The position numbers and the translations under genes were made by a program. This document shows positions 59,580 to 64,000 of a DNA stretch of 64,000 bases, in pieces. The DNA is from CAYUQT01 sp964446835. GTDB lineage: Bacteria; Planctomycetota; Phycisphaerae; UBA1845; JAFGLZ01. The stretch lies in assembly GCA_964446835.1 (NCBI GenBank), contig CAYUQT010000007.1, positions 149,234 to 213,233 of the forward strand, given 5' to 3'. How positions within the stretch are numbered: position 1 is the first letter of the stretch; each line of letters begins with the position of its first letter. A model generated the notes under the pieces. The model had not been told where the DNA came from. It searched no databases and worked only from the letters and a program-made list of their open reading frames with translations.

Positions 59580-61102
59580 GCCCTGCATCGCAAATCCTGC
59601 GCCACAAGACCGCGATCTCTCGCACGAGTCTCTCACGGCCTTTGGGGGCGGCGATGGAGGCCGGCCTCCTGGCTCCGGGCAACGACGTCTTCGATTACGG
59701 CTGCGGACGAGGAGATGATGTACGCCTTCTGCAGAAGCTGGGCATTGAAGCGGATGGATGGGACCCAGCGTACCAGCCGACGAAACGCCCGCGAGAGGCC
59801 GACATCGTCAATTGCGGATACGTCGTCAATGTTATTGAAGACACCGAGGAACGGGCGCAATGCCTTAGATCCGCATGGGCGCTAGCCCGACGTGCGATGG
59901 TGGTCGCCGCACGTCTTACGATGGATGCTAAGCGCACCTCCTGTGATGCCCACGGTGACGGGGGGGTAACGATTCGCGGTACGTTCCAGAAGTTCTTTTC
60001 CCAGAACGAGCTTCGGGACTGGATCGACCGCACGCTTCAAACCACGTCCGTGGCAGCCGCTCCTGGCGTGTTCTTCGTTTTTCGGGATCCTACGGCCCGC
60101 CAGGCATTCCTCGCGTCGCGATACAGGCGCCAACGTGCAGCACCCAAACTGCGCATGAGCGATGTGCTCTTCGAGCAGCATCGGGGGCTCTTGGAGCCTT
60201 TGATGAACTTCGTGACATCCCGCGGTCGCCTTCCCGCCGACGGAGAGATGTCCGGGATCACTTCACTGCGAGAGACCTTCGGATCGGTTCCTCGGGCGTT
60301 CGCCGTCGTACGGCGCGTCACAGGAGCGGACCAATGGGAGAGTATACGAGCCGAGCGGATTGAGGAGATCATCCTTTACCTAGCCCTTGAGCGGTTCGGC
60401 GGACGCCCGAAATTCGGGGAGCTTCCTTCGGATCTTCAACTCGACGTGCGGGAATTCTTCGGGACGTACAACAGGGCGTGTAGCCGTGCCGACGCCCTGT
60501 TGTTCTCAGCCGGGCGGATGGATGCCATTGCTGGTGGAATGAAGGCGTCGCCTGTCGGTAAGCTGACCGGCAACGCCCTGTATGTTCACGAGAGCGCATT
60601 GCATATGCTCCCTGCAATCCTTCGGATCTACGAGGGATGTGCCAGATCATATATCGGGGTCGTGGACGGCGCGAACATCATCAAGCTGCACCGCGATGCC
60701 CCGTCGGTCTCGTACCTGCTCTACCCGCGTTTTGACGAGGTACCCCATCCTGCCCTGAGCGCCTCCTTGCTGGTCAATCTGCAGCGATCCGACGTCCAGT
60801 ACAGGGAGTACCAGCAGAGCGATAGCCCGCCGATCCTTCATCGTAAGGAGGAATTCGTTGGGTCGGATTACCCTGGGCGTGAGCGGTTTAGGAAGTTAAC
60901 CTCCCAGGAGGAGAAATGGGGGCTGTACGAGAACCCCAGCGAGATCGGCACGCTCAGGGCTTGGGAGGACCTGCTCAAGGCGAAGTCCGTGTGTCTGCGA
61001 GGCCATCGGCTTTGCAGATTGCGCGAGACAACACCTGATGCCTCGAACGCTACGTGCGAGTCCGCGACACCGGAGGACAACAAGCCCTTGGAGGAGGCCT
61101 GA
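59576..61102 (+). CDS. Dnd-associated putative methyltransferase
   Basis: The protein has 508 residues from the GTG at 59576 (AGGA five bases upstream); the frame opens with another GTG at 59558. DYGCGRGDD (40-48) is a SAM-binding motif, and NCGYVVNVIED follows. The rest resembles the family annotated as DNA phosphorothioation-associated putative methyltransferase. It may modify the same sites or a cofactor; the target is not known. It overlaps dndE by four bases and ends in an ATGA-like overlap with the phosphoesterase gene, so it is part of the dnd operon. Confidence 0.85.
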   Translation: MSPASQILRHKTAISRTSLSRPLGAAMEAGLLAPGNDVFDYGCGRGDDVRLLQKLGIEADGWDPAYQPTKRPREADIVNCGYVVNVIEDTEERAQCLRSAWALARRAMVVAARLTMDAKRTSCDAHGDGGVTIRGTFQKFFSQNELRDWIDRTLQTTSVAAAPGVFFVFRDPTARQAFLASRYRRQRAAPKLRMSDVLFEQHRGLLEPLMNFVTSRGRLPADGEMSGITSLRETFGSVPRAFAVVRRVTGADQWESIRAERIEEIILYLALERFGGRPKFGELPSDLQLDVREFFGTYNRACSRADALLFSAGRMDAIAGGMKASPVGKLTGNALYVHESALHMLPAILRIYEGCARSYIGVVDGANIIKLHRDAPSVSYLLYPRFDEVPHPALSASLLVNLQRSDVQYREYQQSDSPPILHRKEEFVGSDYPGRERFRKLTSQEEKWGLYENPSEIGTLRAWEDLLKAKSVCLRGHRLCRLRETTPDASNATCESATPEDNKPLEEA

Positions 61103-61473
61103 TGACCCTTCATTTCGTCGTGCAGGAGCATCAGGCCCGCACGCATCACTTCGACCTTCGACTCGAACGTGCGGGTGTGTACAAGAGCTGGGCCGTCCCG
61201 AAAGGTCTGCCTGATACCCCTGGTGTCAATCGCCTTGCGATCCAGGTTGAAGATCATGACCTGTCATTCGGGAACTTCGAGGGACTTATTCCTGAGGGGA
61301 ACCGCGGAGCCGGCAGTATTGCCGTTTGGGATCACGGAACGTACCGGGTGGAGGAGTGGACGAAGAACCGAATCATGATCAATATCGAAGGAACTAAGCT
61401 TTTGGGACCTTACAGACTCATACGAATGCGAGGAAAGGAAGGGCGCCAGTGGTTGATCGCGAAGGTGTCGTAA
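61102..61473 (+). CDS. Free-standing LigD-type 3'-phosphoesterase domain
   Basis: The protein has 123 residues from the ATG overlapping the previous stop. It is one domain, corresponding to the PE domain of bacterial NHEJ ligase LigD. The metal site matches by spacing to Pseudomonas LigD His42, His48, Asp50 and His84: here His10, His16, Asp18 and His52, with Arg20 and Lys34 (AVPKG) in step. The position of LigD Tyr88 is Phe56. LigD PE clears 3'-phosphate or 3'-ribonucleotides from broken ends. In this operon it could heal damaged ends made by restriction or modification. Confidence 0.85.
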   Translation: MTLHFVVQEHQARTHHFDLRLERAGVYKSWAVPKGLPDTPGVNRLAIQVEDHDLSFGNFEGLIPEGNRGAGSIAVWDHGTYRVEEWTKNRIMINIEGTKLLGPYRLIRMRGKEGRQWLIAKVS

Positions 61474-61534
61474 GGTGCAAGCTGGCCGATTGAACCCGAG
61501 TCGAAGGGAACCATCCATCTGAGGGCGGTGCCGA

Positions 61535-62185
61535 ATGTACACGCCAAGGGCTGAAGAACTAAGGAAGGCCTTCCGCGCCATACCCAAGGAACAGCGGGAC
61601 ACGCACCAGTCCTTTGCGATTCGGGTGTGGCGGGCGATGTCGTGGTTGGAACGTGTGGAACAGGCCACCGATATCGAGGATCGGTTTATCAGGTCATGGA
61701 TCGGCCTCAACGCCCTGTACGGACGGTTGGACGATGACCGCCGGGCTTGGGGCGACCATGAGGCACTTGGCGCGTTTCTGTCGCTAGTCTGGCGGCTCGA
61801 TGACGAGGGGCTGATCCAACATGTCCTTTGCAGCAGACAGTTGGATGTCCTGCGACTGATCGAAAACCGCTTCCTCTACGACAAGTTCTGGCTCGCGCCG
61901 GACCATGACCATGGCCACGATATGCACCGAATCGTGCGAGAAATGATGCCGCGTTTTGGCACCCAGCGGATGCTGCCCATCCTGCAGGTTCTTCTCGATC
62001 GCCTGTACGTCATGCGAAATCAGGTGTTCCATGGAGCAAGCACCAAGGGCAGTTCGTTGAATCGAAGGACCCTCATTCAGTCCGCCGACTTGCTGGGCCG
62101 ATTACTCCCGGTGATGATCACCGTGATGATTCGCCACGGCATCCAGGAGGACTGGGGGGAGATCTGTTTTCCGCCTGTTCGGTAG
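61535..62185 (+). CDS. HEPN-domain protein (Apea-like)
   Basis: The protein has 216 residues, mostly helical. The C-terminal helix has RNQVFHG (Arg161, His166), the RxxxxH motif of HEPN RNases, with a long helix before it (LPILQVLLDRLYVM). SWIGLNALYGR near residue 55 is another feature of Apea-like HEPN proteins. These often cleave RNA in abortive-infection or toxin systems. It lies 61 bp after the phosphoesterase gene and 25 bp before the SIR2-like gene, so it belongs to the end of the dnd operon. Confidence 0.8.
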   Translation: MYTPRAEELRKAFRAIPKEQRDTHQSFAIRVWRAMSWLERVEQATDIEDRFIRSWIGLNALYGRLDDDRRAWGDHEALGAFLSLVWRLDDEGLIQHVLCSRQLDVLRLIENRFLYDKFWLAPDHDHGHDMHRIVREMMPRFGTQRMLPILQVLLDRLYVMRNQVFHGASTKGSSLNRRTLIQSADLLGRLLPVMITVMIRHGIQEDWGEICFPPVR

Positions 62186-62210
62186 GTCTCATCATTCGAG
62201 GTTAGCTATT

Positions 62211-63260
62211 ATGGCGCTAATCGTGCTCGGTGCGGGGGCAACGCGCGGAGCTTCATTTGTCAGTGACTCAGATGGGTGTCCCCTGTGCCTACCGCCTCTG
62301 GATGGCGACTTCTTCACTCAGTTGCAACGCGTCGCCAACAACAAGCATGCCGCAACGGTTGGGAGCATGATTGAGGACGCGGTGGAGTTATTCGGGCACA
62401 ACTTCCACGTGACCCTTGAGACGATGTTCACAACGGTTGAGCACCAGATCCGCATCGTCGAGAAGACTACCGGAGAACGATGGGGAGAAGACCTAGCAGA
62501 CTTAATGGAGAAGCGGACGAACCTCTTACAGGCCGTTGCAGCGGTTCTGGAAGAGTCCTTGTCCTATAGTCCACAGGGCGGGACAGGACTTCAGCACCGT
62601 GACTGCGCCTACCACGACGCACTTGTGCAGCAACTTGAGCCCGCCGACGCGATCGTGTCGTTCAATTACGATTGCCTGATCGATCACACGCTTCAGAAGA
62701 ATGGGAACGGCAAATGGAATGCCCGTTATGGGTATTGCCTCCCGCTTAAAAGGGGGCCAGGTTCACGAATTGTAGGTGAAGACGCTTGGAACCCTAGGGC
62801 TCCGGCAGTGAAAGGCAAGACAATTCGGCTCCTCAAACTTCATGGCTCACTACATTTTTCCAAGGGTACTTTCGCCCTCAAAAAGGCGCCCTACACAAGT
62901 CGTGGCGCAAAGAAGAGACTGCAGTTCGAGATAATCCCGCCGGAGTGGAACAAGCGGTTTGATGAAGGCGTGTTCGGACGAGTATGGGCACAGGCGGCGG
63001 TGGAGATCCACCAAGCTAGAACCATCGTGGTGATAGGCTACTCCTTTCCTTTGACTGATCTGCACACGTCCTCGCTGTTCAGAGTGTCGGTTCCAAGAAG
63101 CAGGCTGAGCAACGTCGTCCTGGTCAATCCCGACAGCGAAGCGCGACACCGAGCGATGAACGTGCTGAGGCGTGGTCTAACACCCAAAACAAGGGTCATG
63201 GTATTTGATTCGCTGAAGGAATTCTGTCAGGTGGAGAGGGGCGCATGGGACCGGAAGTGA
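62211..63260 (+). CDS. SIR2-like protein
   Basis: The protein has 349 residues. The NAD-binding start is VLGAGATRGASF; SFNYD (150-154) holds the Asn and Asp of the family, LLKLHGSLHF supplies His211, and VVIGYSFPLTD near 275 gives the second nucleotide-binding loop. Many SIR2-like defence proteins degrade NAD when phage infection is sensed (ThsA, DSR, Dnd-linked). This one may act in the same way. It ends the operon, next to the right end of the island. Confidence 0.85.
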   Translation: MALIVLGAGATRGASFVSDSDGCPLCLPPLDGDFFTQLQRVANNKHAATVGSMIEDAVELFGHNFHVTLETMFTTVEHQIRIVEKTTGERWGEDLADLMEKRTNLLQAVAAVLEESLSYSPQGGTGLQHRDCAYHDALVQQLEPADAIVSFNYDCLIDHTLQKNGNGKWNARYGYCLPLKRGPGSRIVGEDAWNPRAPAVKGKTIRLLKLHGSLHFSKGTFALKKAPYTSRGAKKRLQFEIIPPEWNKRFDEGVFGRVWAQAAVEIHQARTIVVIGYSFPLTDLHTSSLFRVSVPRSRLSNVVLVNPDSEARHRAMNVLRRGLTPKTRVMVFDSLKEFCQVERGAWDRK

Positions 63261-63295
63261 ATCCGGATCTCGGACCTCCAGCTTGAAGGTGTCAT

Positions 63296-64000
63296 CTACG
63301 CCTGCCTCCGCACAGCGCAAGCTACTGGGGTTGTCCATGTGGTAGCGGCAAGAAGTTCAAGAAATGTTGCGGTCGTGTTCCTTCCGCCGCTCAGTGAGGC
63401 TAGGCTCGCGTCTGAGAAGTGCGTATCGGTGATAGGCTGAGCTCGCCGAACGACCAGGGAAATGCTGTATCGATCATGTACACAAACACGTACATAAACC
63501 AAAGTCGATCTTAATCTAAGTCCTTGCCCTGCAACGGCTAGTAATATAATACGGGGGTTCGAATCCCCCCCTCTCCGTTTTCCTTCGAAAATATGCGTTT
63601 TTGCTGGGGTTTCTGAACGTTTTTCGTTCTCGGGTTGGTCTGTCTCGCCGCTTGTGTCCCCTTCTTCGTTAGTGCCAGATGATGCCGAACATTGCCCGAA
63701 CATTCCAGGGGACTGATGCGCCAAATGGTGCGCCGTAGTTTCGGGGGTTACGGGTTGGTTGTCGGTGCCTGTTTTCTTGGCCTCTTGTTCGGTCGTTTTC
63801 GTTGCGAGATTCGGCCCCCGGTCGATGATGCCCTCATCCCGAAGTCGAAACGCTTTTGTGTATCTATCAACCAACGCCAGAGACGACAGCCGCATCAAGC
63901 TTTGTACTTCTCTGGGCTGGGCCCCGTTGAACTCGAAATACCAACAGCCCCGAATGGCACTGCCGTAGCCTGGGGAGGTAGTTGGGCACAGAATCCCCAA
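63296..64000 (-). CDS. 3' part of another tyrosine recombinase gene, end altered
   Basis: The frame enters from beyond the window. PREVQSLMRLSSLALVDRYTKAF resembles the last catalytic motif of tyrosine recombinases (QxLMRHSS...RYT), with Tyr as the likely nucleophile; the usual His is Leu. A disordered tail follows (KTGTDNQPVTPETTAHHLA). From about 63579 the frame runs into the att copy and island sequence, so its original C-terminus is lost or replaced. It points at the att site, the arrangement expected for an integrase of a neighbouring island at the same tRNA. Confidence 0.65.
   Translation of the reverse strand: MGILCPTTSPGYGSAIRGCWYFEFNGAQPREVQSLMRLSSLALVDRYTKAFRLRDEGIIDRGPNLATKTTEQEAKKTGTDNQPVTPETTAHHLAHQSPGMFGQCSASSGTNEEGDTSGETDQPENEKRSETPAKTHIFEGKRRGGDSNPRIILLAVAGQGLRLRSTLVYVRVCVHDRYSISLVVRRAQPITDTHFSDASLASLSGGRNTTATFLELLAATTWTTPVACAVRRQA
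63329..63397 (+). pseudogene. Fossil SEC-C motif
   Basis: Read in this frame the DNA encodes GCPCGSGKKFKKCCGR followed by a stop at 63395. This is the zinc-binding SEC-C motif found at the end of SecA and of several plasmid and defence proteins. An in-frame stop lies only about 14 codons upstream and no start codon is near, so only the C-terminal end of a former gene remains. Confidence 0.7.
63552..63579. repeat. att site, right copy
   Basis: 28 bp identical to the tRNA-Ser 3' end at 38010-38037. It lacks the tRNA 5' half, so it is not a tRNA gene. It marks the right boundary of the island. Confidence 0.92.

Larger units (their letters stand above)
38010..63579. mobile_element. Integrated genomic island with Dnd defence locus
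   Basis: This unit of about 25.6 kb is bounded by an exact 28-bp direct repeat. The left copy (38010-38037) is the 3' end of the tRNA-Ser(GCT) gene, and the right copy is at 63552-63579. A tyrosine integrase gene begins 90 bp inside the left end, in the usual arrangement for tRNA-targeted islands. The cargo is a recombination/regulation part (38127-46266) and a defence part (48285-63260). The island keeps the tRNA intact by supplying its 3' end. Confidence 0.92.

Noticed and set aside
63552..63579. A possible second tRNA-Ser gene
   Set aside because: Only the T-arm and acceptor 3' strand are there. No 5' half or anticodon arm precedes, so it is an att copy.

Overview
The window looks like a chromosome segment of a planctomycete, most likely of the Phycisphaerae type. 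The signs are a type I sulfatase, Tat-exported GFO/IDH/MOCA oxidoreductase, secreted glycoside-hydrolase-like proteins with one-gene operons, a PEP-CTERM protein, a small YCRKCEYDL zinc-ribbon membrane protein and families such as DUF6807 and DUF6599. All names come from reading the sequence; no database search was possible, so family assignments rest on recognised motifs.

Positions 1 to about 38,000 are chromosomal. They hold scattered carbohydrate-related genes (762-3471, 11611-15156, 16724-17875), a YhhN protein, two tandem small lipoproteins, a prolyl oligopeptidase and an intact IS630-type element at 18058-19192. A minus-strand catabolic cluster follows (carboxymuconolactone-decarboxylase-like, fumarylacetoacetate-hydrolase-like, SMP-30, cupin, MBL hydrolase, sulfatase; 19192-24757). 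A DUF3300-DUF2950 pair then sits between two copies of a 257-bp repeat that carries the start of the sulfatase gene, next to an AraC regulator. The stretch ends with PanE-like, aldehyde dehydrogenase, DUF6599 and ABC ATPase genes.

Positions 38,010 to 63,579 are an integrated element of about 25.6 kb. It starts inside the 3' end of a tRNA-Ser(GCT) gene and ends at an exact 28-bp copy of that end. Its left part has a tyrosine integrase, an XRE regulator with a near-consensus promoter overlapped by a palindrome, two unknown genes, a Cas4/RecB-like nuclease, a RadA-like ATPase and a large serine recombinase. Its right part is a DNA phosphorothioation (Dnd) defence locus. dndA is divergent from dndB-C-D-E. 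The dndBCDE operon continues into a Dnd-associated methyltransferase-like gene, a free-standing LigD-type 3'-phosphoesterase, a HEPN protein and a SIR2-like protein. Converging on dndA is a separate four-gene unit: a 54-residue protein, a second DndD-like SMC ATPase, a small Dnd-associated protein and a PLD-nuclease/helicase fusion that fits the Dnd-linked restriction enzyme family.

The modification genes would place sulfur in the DNA backbone. The PLD-helicase unit would attack DNA lacking it, and the HEPN and SIR2 proteins could add an abortive-infection layer. To the right of the second att copy lies the 3' part of another tyrosine recombinase gene, pointing at the att site. This suggests that islands have accumulated in tandem at this tRNA gene.
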